DNA from: CALMEC01 sp964628685 | GTDB taxonomy: Bacteria; Actinomycetota; Thermoleophilia; Miltoncostaeales; Miltoncostaeaceae | Length of the DNA: 64,000 nt | Assembly (NCBI GenBank): GCA_964628685.1 | Contig: CAZVNM010000006.1 | Location: 1-64,000 of the forward strand | Direction of reading: 5' to 3' | Position numbers and translations under genes: made by a program | Part shown: one piece after another, positions 17,681-26,560 of the stretch | Position numbering within the stretch: position 1 is the stretch's first letter | Layout of the letters: every line of letters begins with the position of its first letter | The notes under the pieces: model-generated | The model's input: the letters and a program-made list of their open reading frames with translations, nothing else | Databases searched by the model: none | What the model was told of the DNA's origin: nothing

Positions 17681-18768
17681 GTGCGCGTCACCTCGGTGCC
17701 GGCGCTCTCGGAGAGGGCGTCGGTGAGCGGCACCGCCGCACGCGCCTCGTCGGGCGTCGCGCCCCGGCGCAGGTGGTCCCACAGCCCCCGGCGCACGTCG
17801 CCCGGCAGGAGGCAGGCGACCCGGTGGTCGGGTCGGCCCGGGATGTCCGCGAGCTCCGGGTCGATCCGGCGGTGGGCGTCGCGCACGTACGGGCAGCGCG
17901 GGCTGAAGGAGCATCCCGGCGGCCGGTGGATGAGCGATGGCGGTCGGCCCGCGATGGGCACCAGGTCGGTGTCCGACGGCTGGTCCAGTCGCGGGATCGA
18001 TCCGAGCAGTCCCCATGTGTAGGGGTGCTCCGGCTCGGCGAACAGGGCCGGCGTGGGCGCCTGCTCGATGATGCGACCGGCGTACATGACGGCGATCTCG
18101 TCGGTCACCTCGGCCACCACACCCAGGTCGTGGGTGATGATGACGACCGCCGCCTGGAACTCGCGCTGCAGCCGCCGGATGAGGTCCAGGATCTGGGCCT
18201 GCACCGTCACGTCGAGCGCGGTCGTCGGCTCGTCGGCGATCACGAGCTTGGGGTCGTTGATGAGCGCCATCGCCACCATGACCCGCTGACGCATGCCGCC
18301 GGAGAACTCGTGCGGGTAGGCCTCCAGGCGCTTGGCGGGCTCGGGGATGCCGACCAGCTCGAGCATCTCTGCGGCGCGGTTGCGGGCGACGTGCTTGGAG
18401 ACGTCGCGGTGGGCGCGGATGGCCTCCACCAGCTGGTTGCCGATGCGGTAGAAGGGGTGGAGCGACGAGAGCGGGTCCTGGAAGATCATCGCGATCTCGT
18501 TGCCGCGCAGGTGGCGCATCTCCTCGTCGGACATGTCCAGCAGGTCGTGGCCGTCGAAGACGACGCGGCCGGACACCTGCGCGTTCTCCGCGAAGCGCAC
18601 GAGCCCCATCACCGCGAGCGACGAGACGCTCTTGCCCGACCCGGATTCGCCGACGATCCCGAGCGCCCGTCCCGGGTCGACGCTGTAGCTGACACCGTCG
18701 ACGGCGCCCACCACGCCGTCCTCGGTGTCGAAGCTGACGCGCAGATCGCGCACCTCGAGGAGCGCCAT
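17677..18768 (-). CDS. oligopeptide-type ABC transporter ATPase (OppD/DppD-like)
   Basis: A 363-residue ATP-binding subunit: Walker A GESGSGKSV near residue 45, signature FSGGMRQRVMVAMAL, Walker B LVIADEPTTALDVT, and the C-terminal oligo_HPY motif PPGCSFSPRCPYV with a closing VACLLPGD. It is the OppD partner of the following OppF. Its start overlaps the stop of the permease gene (TGATG) and its stop overlaps the OppF start (ATGA), so stoichiometric synthesis is likely. Confidence 0.95.
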   Translation of the reverse strand: MALLEVRDLRVSFDTEDGVVGAVDGVSYSVDPGRALGIVGESGSGKSVSSLAVMGLVRFAENAQVSGRVVFDGHDLLDMSDEEMRHLRGNEIAMIFQDPLSSLHPFYRIGNQLVEAIRAHRDVSKHVARNRAAEMLELVGIPEPAKRLEAYPHEFSGGMRQRVMVAMALINDPKLVIADEPTTALDVTVQAQILDLIRRLQREFQAAVVIITHDLGVVAEVTDEIAVMYAGRIIEQAPTPALFAEPEHPYTWGLLGSIPRLDQPSDTDLVPIAGRPPSLIHRPPGCSFSPRCPYVRDAHRRIDPELADIPGRPDHRVACLLPGDVRRGLWDHLRRGATPDEARAAVPLTDALSESAGTEVTRT

Positions 18769-19736
18769 CAGTACCTCACGCGCGGGTCGATGAACGCGTA
18801 GACGATGTCGACGATCAGGTTGAGCACGATGATGAAGAACGCGGCGATGATGACCGTTCCCTGCACGGTCGGCAGGTCGCTCTTCTGGATCGAGTCGAAC
18901 GCCAGGCGTCCGATGCCCGGGATGTTGAAGACGGTCTCGGTGAGGATCGCGCCGCCCAGGAGGACCCCCAGGTCCATGCCCAGGATCGTGACGATCGGCG
19001 AGATGGCCGCCCGCAGGCCGTGCCGGAACACGACCCGACGTTCGCGCAGGCCCTTGGCGCGCGCCGTGCGGATGTAGTCCTCCCCCATCGTGTCGATGAG
19101 GCTCGCGCGGGTGAAGCGCGCGTAGATGGCGGTGAAGGTCCCAGCCAGCACGAACCACGGGAGGATGAGCGACGGGATCACGAGCTCCGGCGCCGTGAAG
19201 ATGTTGCCCTCAAGCGGATAGGTGCCCTGCCCCTCGAAGAGCTTGACGACCCCCAGGTCCTTCGAGAACAGGTACAGCGAGACGAGGCCCAGCCAGTAGA
19301 CCGGGGCCGAGATGGCGATGAGCGCGCCGCCCATCGAGAGGCGGTCGGGCCACCGCCCGCGCTTGAGCGCGGAGATGATCCCGATCGGGATGCCGAAGAT
19401 GAGCCACACCACCGCGGCGCCGACGGCGAGGGTGATGGTGGCGGGCAGGCGGCTGAAGATCTGGCTGCGCACCGACTCGGAGTTCTGGTAGCTGTAGCCG
19501 AAGTCGAAGTGGAACACCAGGTCCTGCATGTATCTGCCGTACTGCACGTACCACGGGCGGTCGAGCCCCAGCGTCTCACGGATCGTGTTGACGATCTCGG
19601 GGGTCGGCTGACGTCCCGCCCGGAGGATGGCCGGGTCGGCGGCGGGGAGCGTGTAGAAGATGATGAACGACAGGAAGCTGATGACGAGCAGCAGCACGAT
19701 CATCCACAGCACCCGTCGGATGATGAACGTCAGCAT
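18768..19736 (-). CDS. oligopeptide-type ABC transporter permease (DppB/OppB-like)
   Basis: A 322-residue permease with six predicted membrane helices. The first lies near the N terminus (IIRRVLWMIVLLLVISFLSF), followed by the periplasmic segment ending GLDRPWYVQYGRYM typical of DppB. The EAA loop that docks the ATPases is YIRTARAKGLRERRVVFRHG near residue 230. The length is standard. It is separated from the upstream binding-protein gene by a strong stem-loop and is coupled to the ATPase genes downstream. Confidence 0.95.
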   Translation of the reverse strand: MLTFIIRRVLWMIVLLLVISFLSFIIFYTLPAADPAILRAGRQPTPEIVNTIRETLGLDRPWYVQYGRYMQDLVFHFDFGYSYQNSESVRSQIFSRLPATITLAVGAAVVWLIFGIPIGIISALKRGRWPDRLSMGGALIAISAPVYWLGLVSLYLFSKDLGVVKLFEGQGTYPLEGNIFTAPELVIPSLILPWFVLAGTFTAIYARFTRASLIDTMGEDYIRTARAKGLRERRVVFRHGLRAAISPIVTILGMDLGVLLGGAILTETVFNIPGIGRLAFDSIQKSDLPTVQGTVIIAAFFIIVLNLIVDIVYAFIDPRVRY

Positions 19737-19755
19737 GGGCCGACCGGCGGTTGGG

Positions 19756-19790
19756 GTCGGGCCCCGTCACGCGCGGTGACGGGACCCGAC
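19756..19790 (-). other. intercistronic stem-loop between binding-protein and permease genes
   Basis: A 15-bp inverted repeat with one mismatch and a 5-base loop lies in the 79-bp gap after the binding-protein stop. Such stems after binding-protein genes commonly attenuate read-through or protect the upstream mRNA, giving excess binding protein over permease; that role here is inferred. Confidence 0.6.
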
Positions 19791-19815
19791 TGGTTGGCGG
19801 TTGCGGTGATCGGAC

Positions 19816-21615
19816 CTACTTGATGAACGTGAAGCTCAGGTCGTGGGTCGTCGTGATCCCGTTGGACACCGCGTGGACGTCCTTCGAGTTGATGATCGCC
19901 GTCTTGTCCCAGATCCACGGGATCGCGGGGGCCTGCTCGGCGATCAGCTTGTTGGCCTTGGCGAACGCCTCGTTTCGGCTCTTGCCGACCGGCTCGAGGG
20001 CACCCTTGTCGAGGGCGTCGTTGACGGCCGGGTCGTTCAGCTGCGGCCAGTTGACGTTGCCGGCCTGCAGGATGGCCTTGCCGTTGAAGGTCGGGTCGAG
20101 CATGGCCTGCGGATCCGAGAAGTCCTTGAACCAGCCGACGTTGGGGCAGATCGCCACCTTGGCGCTCGGGATGCCGCAGAACTTCGTGTAGAGCGTCTCC
20201 TGCGGGACGATCTTGAAGTTGAGCTTGAAGCCCATCTTCTCGATCTGACCCTGGAACACCTCTGCGGTCTTCTTGCCGGGGTCGGCGTTGGTGGCGATGG
20301 TGAGGATCTGCTCGGACCCCGTCCACTTGCCGTCCTTCACGGGAAGGCCGTCGGCCTCGGCGGCGTCCATGTACTTCCTGGCGACCGCGGCGTCACCGGT
20401 GGGCGACTTCAGGTAGTCGAGGTCGGTGTTCTGCTCCAGTCCGCCGGCCTCCTCGAAGCCCGGGATGCCCGGGGGGATCCAGCCGTTGGCGATGTCGCCG
20501 ATGACCTCGCCGCCGCGGGTGAGCCGAAGCGCGTCACGGTCCATCGACGCGATGATCGCCTTGCGGATGTTGGCGTTGTCGAACGGCTTGATCGTCATGT
20601 TCATGGCGATGTAGCGCGTGCCGCCCGACGGGACGAAGATGACCTGGTCCTTGTTCTGCGATAGGGCGGTCTTCAGCACCTCCGCGGGCGGGGAGCCGGC
20701 GTCGCAGCAGACGGTGGCCTTGCCCGAGAGGGTGCGGCGCGACGCACTCGCCAGGTCGTCGTTGCCCTCCTGGATCGTGATCTCGTCCAGGTAGGCGGGG
20801 CGGAAGTCGGTGGCCTTGTCCCAGTTGGGGTTGCGCACCATCTCGATGCTCTTGCCGGGCTTTCGGCCGATGGTCTCGCCCTGCGCGTTGTTCTTCACCA
20901 TGTACGGACCCGTGAACGCGACGTGCGTGTCGTACGCGGTGGGGGTCTTGGCGTCGAACGGCTTGGCGTACTCCTCCGGCACCGGGACGGAGATCGGCAT
21001 GGTGAGCGCCTGCACCACCAGGTTGGCGAGCGGCTTGTCGAGCTTGATCACCAGGGTGTTGTCGTCCGGGGTCTCGATGCCGGAGATCTTGGTGATGGGG
21101 CCGGTCCCGGCCTCCTTGGGCGCACCCACGATCGAGCTGAAGTAGACGCCGGCGTAGCCGTTGGGCACGTTCTTCGAGAAGGCCCGCTCGATGGCGTACT
21201 TGAAGTCGGCCGCCTTGACCTCGCGGTTGACCGGCGGGGCGTACTTGACGCCCTTCTTGATCTTGATCGTGATCGTCTTCTGGTCGTCGCTGATGTCCGG
21301 CTCGCCGTCGGCGAGGTCCGGGATGGCGTCGACCGAGTTGTCCGGCTGGTAGTTGTAGAGCAGCCGGTTGGTCGCGAGGGTCACCATGAACCCGAAGGTG
21401 TAATAGGTCTGTCCCGGGTCGAGGAAGTCGATGTCACCCGCCGCCAGATAGGTGAGCTTGCCGCCCTCCTTGCCCTCGACGGGTGCACCGGCACCGGTGT
21501 CGGTGCCACCACCGCCGCCGCCGGTGTCCGACCCGCCGCCGCCGCAGCCCGTGGCCACCAACGACAGGGCCCCCACCGCACCGGCGACGAGCGCCCAGTG
21601 TTTCGGTCGCTTCAT
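19816..21615 (-). CDS. ABC transporter substrate-binding lipoprotein, family 5 (oligopeptide type)
   Basis: A 599-residue lipoprotein. A lipoprotein signal peptide ends with the lipobox LVATGC (lipidated Cys24), followed by a Gly/Ser/Thr-rich linker (about 25-50). The SBP_bac_5 body includes AADFKYAIERAFSKN and the C-terminal GWFKDFSDPQAML. It captures the peptide or similar ligand outside the membrane and delivers it to the DppB/DppC-like permeases. The start MKRPKHW is preceded by AAAGGGGA, so the upstream in-frame ATG is rejected. The ligand is unknown. Confidence 0.93.
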   Translation of the reverse strand: MKRPKHWALVAGAVGALSLVATGCGGGGSDTGGGGGGTDTGAGAPVEGKEGGKLTYLAAGDIDFLDPGQTYYTFGFMVTLATNRLLYNYQPDNSVDAIPDLADGEPDISDDQKTITIKIKKGVKYAPPVNREVKAADFKYAIERAFSKNVPNGYAGVYFSSIVGAPKEAGTGPITKISGIETPDDNTLVIKLDKPLANLVVQALTMPISVPVPEEYAKPFDAKTPTAYDTHVAFTGPYMVKNNAQGETIGRKPGKSIEMVRNPNWDKATDFRPAYLDEITIQEGNDDLASASRRTLSGKATVCCDAGSPPAEVLKTALSQNKDQVIFVPSGGTRYIAMNMTIKPFDNANIRKAIIASMDRDALRLTRGGEVIGDIANGWIPPGIPGFEEAGGLEQNTDLDYLKSPTGDAAVARKYMDAAEADGLPVKDGKWTGSEQILTIATNADPGKKTAEVFQGQIEKMGFKLNFKIVPQETLYTKFCGIPSAKVAICPNVGWFKDFSDPQAMLDPTFNGKAILQAGNVNWPQLNDPAVNDALDKGALEPVGKSRNEAFAKANKLIAEQAPAIPWIWDKTAIINSKDVHAVSNGITTTHDLSFTFIK

Positions 21616-21670
21616 CACGTAATCCCCTTTTGTTCTGTCATGCACGCTGTTGAAAACCGGATCCCCATCC

Positions 21671-22828
21671 TCAGCGTCCTCCGCGTGGGTTGAGGGCGTC
21701 CTGCAGGCCGTCGCCGACCAGGTTGAAGGCCAGGACGGTGACGAGGAGCGCGAGCCCCGGGAAGGTCATGTACCACCAGGCCGACGCATAGGTCGACGTC
21801 GCGCTTGCGAGCATCGCGCCCCAGCTGGACGTGGGCGGGACCACGCCGATGCCGAGGAACGAGAGCGCCGCCTCGAACAGGATGTTCTGCGGAACGAGCA
21901 GCGTTCCGTACACCACGATCGGGGCGACGAGGTTCGGCAGGATGTGCCGGAAGATGATGCGCGAGTCCGACGCCCCGAGGGAGCGTGCGGCCTCGATGTA
22001 CTCCTTCTCGCGGATGGAGAGCACCTGACCGCGGATGATGCGGGCGATGTAGGGCCATCCGGAGAAGACGATCACGAAGACGATGAGCGGCAGCCCCGGC
22101 CTGATGAGCGTCGACTTCGGCATGAAGAGGACCATCACCAGACCCGCCGCCAGGACGATGACGCCCGGGGTCATCCGCAGGAGCCAGTCGCCGCGGGGGA
22201 TGCTGCCGAGCCCGCCACCGCGCCGCCTGCTCGAGATCCAACCGGTCAGGACCGGCAGGACGACCAGGACGATGCCGACCACGATCAGCCACCGGCCGGT
22301 CGAGCTCCCCTGCAGACATCCCGAGATGACACAGGCGGCGCCGAGACCCATCGCCAGGAGCAGCACGGGAAAGGCCAGGACCACGTCCATGCTGCGCGAG
22401 ATGAGCGAGTCGACCGCGCCGCGGTAGTAGCCGGCGATCATGCCGACCGTCACCCCGAGCACAAGCGTGAGGGCCGTCGAGATGACCGCGACGGTCAGCG
22501 ACACGCGGGCGCCGTACACCACCCGGCTGAACACGTCGCGTCCCAGGTCGTCCGACCCGAAGAGCCACCCGGCGCCCGGTCCACGCGCCTGACCGAACGA
22601 GTCCAGGACCTCCTTGTGCTGGTCGTTGGGCGGGTGTGCGCCGAAGAGCTTCACCACCCACGGCGCGAAGACCGCCACCACGATGAGCAGCACGATCACC
22701 ACCATCGACGCCATCGCGACCCGGTCGTGGCGAAGCCGCCGCCAGAAGAGCTGCATCGGCGAGCGTGCTTCGATCTCGAGCGTCGCGTCGACGTTGGCCG
22801 ACGTCGGATCAACCGTCCCGGAGGTCAA
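21671..22828 (-). CDS. oligopeptide-type ABC transporter permease (DppC/OppC-like) with inserted helix pair
   Basis: A 385-residue permease. It has the family N-terminal cytoplasmic lead (QLFWRRLRHDRVAMASM), GSDDLGRDVFSRVVYGARVSL, and the EAA loop EYIEAARSLGASDSRIIFRH near residue 280. About 80 extra residues (165-246) follow LAFPVLLLAMGLGA and contain two additional hydrophobic stretches (about 180-197 and 219-236). DppC proteins are usually ~290-300 residues without this insertion. This is the first gene of the operon; its promoter should lie between 22829 and 23017. Confidence 0.92.
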   Translation of the reverse strand: MTSGTVDPTSANVDATLEIEARSPMQLFWRRLRHDRVAMASMVVIVLLIVVAVFAPWVVKLFGAHPPNDQHKEVLDSFGQARGPGAGWLFGSDDLGRDVFSRVVYGARVSLTVAVISTALTLVLGVTVGMIAGYYRGAVDSLISRSMDVVLAFPVLLLAMGLGAACVISGCLQGSSTGRWLIVVGIVLVVLPVLTGWISSRRRGGGLGSIPRGDWLLRMTPGVIVLAAGLVMVLFMPKSTLIRPGLPLIVFVIVFSGWPYIARIIRGQVLSIREKEYIEAARSLGASDSRIIFRHILPNLVAPIVVYGTLLVPQNILFEAALSFLGIGVVPPTSSWGAMLASATSTYASAWWYMTFPGLALLVTVLAFNLVGDGLQDALNPRGGR

Positions 22829-23017
22829 CGGGCTCCTCGTCGCGAGGTGTGCACCCGATCCGGCGACGGGGTCCGATGGCCGCGGGAACGGCCTGGATGA
22901 GTCCGTGGCATTCGGTGCAATCTACAGCGAAGGAACGCGCCCCGTTCGTGCGGGTCGACGCACGTGCCGCTCACCGTCGCGAATCCCCGCCCGACCGGCG
23001 GCCCCGCGCGGGCGTGT

Positions 23018-23983
23018 TCAGCCGGCGGCGCGGCGCTCCGCGGCGGTCGGGACGCCACCCAGGGAGACCGCCCGCCGGACCCCCTCACGGATCGCCTCGG
23101 CAACCACCTCGGCGCCCAGCATCCCCACCACGAAGGCGTTCTCGTCGCCCGGCACCGCGAGCGCAAAGGTGACGTCGCCGTCGATCGGCGTCTGCACCGG
23201 CGCGATGGAGCGTCCCAGCCCGGCGCGCGCCATGCGGGCCACCTGGCCGGCGCCCACGGCGCCGATCGGCGCATCGGTCGCCACGCACACGAGCGTGGTG
23301 TTCTTTCCCTCGACCAGGCGCGGGTGGAGCGGACGCTCCCATCGCGCGAGCTGCGGCGCGCCCTCGAACCCGACACCCGGCGTGTGGACGCCTGCGAGCA
23401 CGGAGCCGTCCTCGTCGATCACGTCACCGAAGGCGTTGACCACCGCCAACGCGGCCACGGTGTACCCGCCGGGCGTGCGGGTGCTGGCGGCGCCCAACCC
23501 GCCCTTGCACCACCCGTCGCGCTCGTGCCACTTGCCGACGGTGGCGCCGGTGCCGGCGCCCACGCTCCCCACCTCGTGCCCGTCGTCACGGGCGGCCAGG
23601 CAGGCGGCGTAGCCCTCGTCGGGCCCCGGCCGGCGCGACCCGCCGATGCCCAGGTCGTAGATCACCATCGCCGGCACGATCGGCACCCGCGCATCGCCGG
23701 TGTCGATCCCCCGTCCCTGCTCCTCGCACCAGCGCACCGCACCGTCCGCCGCCGCGAGGCCGAAGGCCGACCCGCCCGAGAACACCAGGGCCGAGACGAT
23801 GCGCGGGGCGTACCCCGGGGTGAAGAGGGCGGTCTCACGGGCGCTCGCACCGCCACCGCCGATGTCGACGGCGCCGACCATCCCCTCCGGCGGGATGATG
23901 GCGGTGCAGCCGGTGGGGACGCTCGGGTCGGACCAGTGCCCCACCCGCATGCCCGGGACGTCGGTCAGCCGGCCGGCTGGCAT
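23018..23983 (-). CDS. P1-family peptidase (DmpA/L-aminopeptidase-D-esterase type)
   Basis: A 321-residue self-processing N-terminal-nucleophile hydrolase of the DmpA/Ornithine-acetyltransferase fold. The opening ITDVPG-type LTDVPGMRVGHWSD, SGGSAFGLAAADG and GYTVAALAVVNAFGDV are family marks. The autocleavage nucleophile is expected at the NTTLVCVATDAP segment near residue 225. Members act as beta-peptidyl or D-amino-acid-releasing aminopeptidases. The start overlaps the end of mutM by 19 bp. Confidence 0.88.
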   Translation of the reverse strand: MPAGRLTDVPGMRVGHWSDPSVPTGCTAIIPPEGMVGAVDIGGGGASARETALFTPGYAPRIVSALVFSGGSAFGLAAADGAVRWCEEQGRGIDTGDARVPIVPAMVIYDLGIGGSRRPGPDEGYAACLAARDDGHEVGSVGAGTGATVGKWHERDGWCKGGLGAASTRTPGGYTVAALAVVNAFGDVIDEDGSVLAGVHTPGVGFEGAPQLARWERPLHPRLVEGKNTTLVCVATDAPIGAVGAGQVARMARAGLGRSIAPVQTPIDGDVTFALAVPGDENAFVVGMLGAEVVAEAIREGVRRAVSLGGVPTAAERRAAG

Positions 23984-24801
23984 GTGGGGCAGTGGTAGGT
24001 GCCGCGCTGTGCCACGCGGCTCTTGACGACGGTGGTGCCGCAGACCGGGCAGGGGTCGCCCTCGTGGCGGTGGACGCGCAGCATGTCCTGCATTGTGCCC
24101 GGTACGCCGATGGTGTCACGGTACCGGTCGATCGACGCGCCGCCCGAGCGGATGCCCTCCTGCAGCCGGTCGACGATGGCGTCGCGCAGCCGGGCGACCT
24201 CGTCCTCGTCCAGCGAGCCCGCCGCGCGCACCGGGTGGATGCCGGCCTGGAACAGGGCCTCGTCGGCGTAGATGTTGCCGATGCCGGCCACGCGGCGCTG
24301 GTCGAGCAGCGCCGCCTTGATCGACGTGGCGCGGCCCGCGAGCGCCGCCCCCAGCACTGCCGCGGTGAACCCGTCCTCCAGAGGCTCCACACCGACCCGG
24401 CGCGACCAGTAGTCCTCACGGTCCGGCAGGTCGGCCGGCACGATCCACGCGCGACCGAAGCGGCGGGTGTCCGAGAAGTCCATCACCGACCCGTCGTCCA
24501 GACGAAAGCGCGCCCGCCGATGCGGATCGGGTGCGGTGCGCGACGTGGGCGACACGTGCAGGCGACCGGTCATCCGCAGGTGCATGACCAGGGTGTCGCC
24601 CGAATCGAGCTCCAGGCGCAGGTACTTGCCGCGGCGTCCGACCTCCCGCACCACGGCACCCTCCACGGCGCGGCGAAAGCGCGCCGGTGCTGCCGGGCTC
24701 ACGAGCAGCGGGTCGTGGATCCTGACGCTCGCGATGCGCCGGCCGGTGACGGTCTGGGCAAGCTGGCGCCGGACCGTTTCGACCTCGGGAAGCTCAGGCA
24801 T
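23965..24801 (-). CDS. mutM: formamidopyrimidine-DNA glycosylase (Fpg/MutM)
   Basis: A 278-residue bifunctional glycosylase/AP lyase that removes 8-oxoguanine and formamidopyrimidines. The N terminus MPELPEVETVRR supplies the catalytic Pro and Glu. The helix-two-turn-helix RVAGIGNIYADEALF, near residue 165, and a C-terminal zinc finger (CPVCG ... CPTCQ) complete the family plan. Its start overlaps the end of the pyrimidine phosphorylase gene by 8 bp. Confidence 0.97.
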   Translation of the reverse strand: MPELPEVETVRRQLAQTVTGRRIASVRIHDPLLVSPAAPARFRRAVEGAVVREVGRRGKYLRLELDSGDTLVMHLRMTGRLHVSPTSRTAPDPHRRARFRLDDGSVMDFSDTRRFGRAWIVPADLPDREDYWSRRVGVEPLEDGFTAAVLGAALAGRATSIKAALLDQRRVAGIGNIYADEALFQAGIHPVRAAGSLDEDEVARLRDAIVDRLQEGIRSGGASIDRYRDTIGVPGTMQDMLRVHRHEGDPCPVCGTTVVKSRVAQRGTYHCPTCQPAG

Positions 24802-26113
24802 CGTCGCCGGACTCGCCGAGCACGAGCGGGGGTGCGTCCACCGGGTCGTCCACGATCTCGTAGGCGTCGGCCACGAGCGTCACCCCGCGCTCGCCGATGC
24901 CGGGGTCGCGCAGATGGACCGTCGCCAGCGCGGCGCCCTCGCTGACGGCGTCGCCCACCTTGGCGTGCAGCTCGACGCCGACCGACGGGTCGATGAACTG
25001 GGCCGGATGCAGGCGACCGGCACCCAGCCAGCGGGCGGCCTCCCCCACCCCGCGGGCGTCGAGCGCGGCGACGACGCCGCCCCGCGCGGCGCGCACCTGG
25101 AGTGTCTGCGGCGCCTGCGGCAGCCGTTCGTCGTCGGTCCAGACCCCCGGGTCGCCGCCCTGCGCCTCCACCCAGCGCTCCGCCGCCTGCAGCGCGTCGC
25201 CCGAATCGAGCGCCTCCACCGCCGCCGCCTCGCCCTCACCCGGTTCGGCCACCCCCGCGGCCTCGGCCAGACGTCCGGCCAGGAGCACCGCGAGCTCCCG
25301 CAGGTCGTCGGCGCCGCCGCCGCGCAGGACCTCCGCGGCGCCGCGCACCTCGAGGGCGTTGCCGACCATGCGTCCCAGAGGCTGCTGCATCCCGGTGAGC
25401 ACGTAGTGGACGTTGCGGTTCCAGGCCTCGCCCAGGCGCACCATGATGTCACCGGCCTCGCGTGCCGCGGCGGCGTCCGGGAAGAAGGCCCCGGAGCCCA
25501 CCTTGATGTCGAGCACCACCGACTCGGCGCCCCCGGCGATCTTCTTGCCCATGATCGACGCGGCGATGAGCGCGGGGCTCTGGACGGTGCCGGTCTGGTC
25601 GCGAAGCGCGTAGAGGCGACGGTCGGCCGGGACCATGCGGTTGCTCGTGCCCATGACGGCCACACCGACGTCGCGCACCTGACGCACGAAATCGGCCAGC
25701 TCGAGGTCGACCCGCATGCCCGGGATGGAGTCGAGCTTGTCGAGCGTGCCCCCCGTGTGTCCCAGCCCGCGGCCGCTCATCTTCGCCACGCGCACGCCCA
25801 GGGCGGCGGCGAGCGGCGCGAACACCATCGTCACGGCGTCGCCCACCCCGCCGGTGGAGTGCTTGTCGCCGGTGGGTGCGAAGCGACCCAGGTCCAGACG
25901 GTCGCCCGACGCGATCATCGCGTCGTTGAGCGCCCGGGTCGCGTCCATGTCCATGCCGTGGATGCAGACGGCCATGCACCACGCGGCCATCTGCGGGTCG
26001 CCCAGGTTGCCGTCGGCCCACCCGGCGACGAAGGCGCGCACGCTCGCGGCGTCGGGACGCTCGCCGCGACGCAGGCGCTCGAGGAGCTCCAGCGGTTCCA
26101 GGGCCTCCGACAT
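24794..26113 (-). CDS. deoA: thymidine/pyrimidine-nucleoside phosphorylase
   Basis: A 439-residue nucleoside phosphorylase family 3 enzyme that splits (deoxy)pyrimidine nucleosides with phosphate. KHSTGGVGDAVTMVFAPL (phosphate loop) and the signature KMSGRGLGHTGGTLDKLDSI are intact, and the C-terminal barrel-sandwich part begins near residue 340. The start MSEALEPLELLERLRRG resembles the family N terminus; the earlier in-frame start is unlikely. Thymidine-specific versus broad pyrimidine specificity (deoA versus pdp) cannot be decided here. Confidence 0.93.
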   Translation of the reverse strand: MSEALEPLELLERLRRGERPDAASVRAFVAGWADGNLGDPQMAAWCMAVCIHGMDMDATRALNDAMIASGDRLDLGRFAPTGDKHSTGGVGDAVTMVFAPLAAALGVRVAKMSGRGLGHTGGTLDKLDSIPGMRVDLELADFVRQVRDVGVAVMGTSNRMVPADRRLYALRDQTGTVQSPALIAASIMGKKIAGGAESVVLDIKVGSGAFFPDAAAAREAGDIMVRLGEAWNRNVHYVLTGMQQPLGRMVGNALEVRGAAEVLRGGGADDLRELAVLLAGRLAEAAGVAEPGEGEAAAVEALDSGDALQAAERWVEAQGGDPGVWTDDERLPQAPQTLQVRAARGGVVAALDARGVGEAARWLGAGRLHPAQFIDPSVGVELHAKVGDAVSEGAALATVHLRDPGIGERGVTLVADAYEIVDDPVDAPPLVLGESGDDA

Positions 26114-26236
26114 CCGGGCGAGTCTAGTGCCCGCACCAGCCGATTGGTCGCACCCGGGTGGCCGCCGCACTCCACCGGGTCGGCCGCGACACCCGGGTGG
26201 GTCGTCGGGCTCCCGCGCCGCGGGCGATCAGGGCGG

Positions 26237-26515
26237 TCAGAACTCCTCGGTCAGGTCCGCCTCGGCACGCGGGCGCGGTCTGCGCGACCCCCCGCCGCCG
26301 CTGCCGCCCCCACCGCCCAGGAACGGGATGGAGACGAGCCCCACGATGAGGCCCACCCAGAAGTACCACTTGCCCGCCCAGTTCTCGATGAGCAGCCAGA
26401 GGATGAGCACGCCCACCAGCCCGACCAGCGGGATGAGCCGCTGATCACGGGGCGCCAGGTGGATGGCCCAGGGCCCGGCGACCGCGACGAGTGTCAGAAG
26501 GACGGCGGTGAGCAC
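26237..26515 (-). CDS. small membrane protein of unknown function
   Basis: A 92-residue protein with three hydrophobic segments: VLTAVLLTLVAVAGPWAI at the start, LIPLVGLVGVLILWLL, then WYFWVGLIVGLVSIPFLG. A Gly-rich turn and a basic tail RRPRPRAEADLTEEF follow, likely cytosolic. It is not recognised beyond this. The start is a GTG; the far longer open frame upstream is antisense to the DUF429 gene, with which it is divergent across 45 bp. Confidence 0.6.
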   Translation of the reverse strand: MLTAVLLTLVAVAGPWAIHLAPRDQRLIPLVGLVGVLILWLLIENWAGKWYFWVGLIVGLVSIPFLGGGGGSGGGGSRRPRPRAEADLTEEF

Positions 26516-26560
26516 AGGGATATCGTACCGGTGATGGTCGGACGGGAGAACGTGACGGGC

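Noticed and set aside
26114..26236. Short direct and inverted repeats of ACCCGGGTGG
   Set aside because: Only two or three imperfect copies; insufficient to call an element beyond a possible weak terminator.
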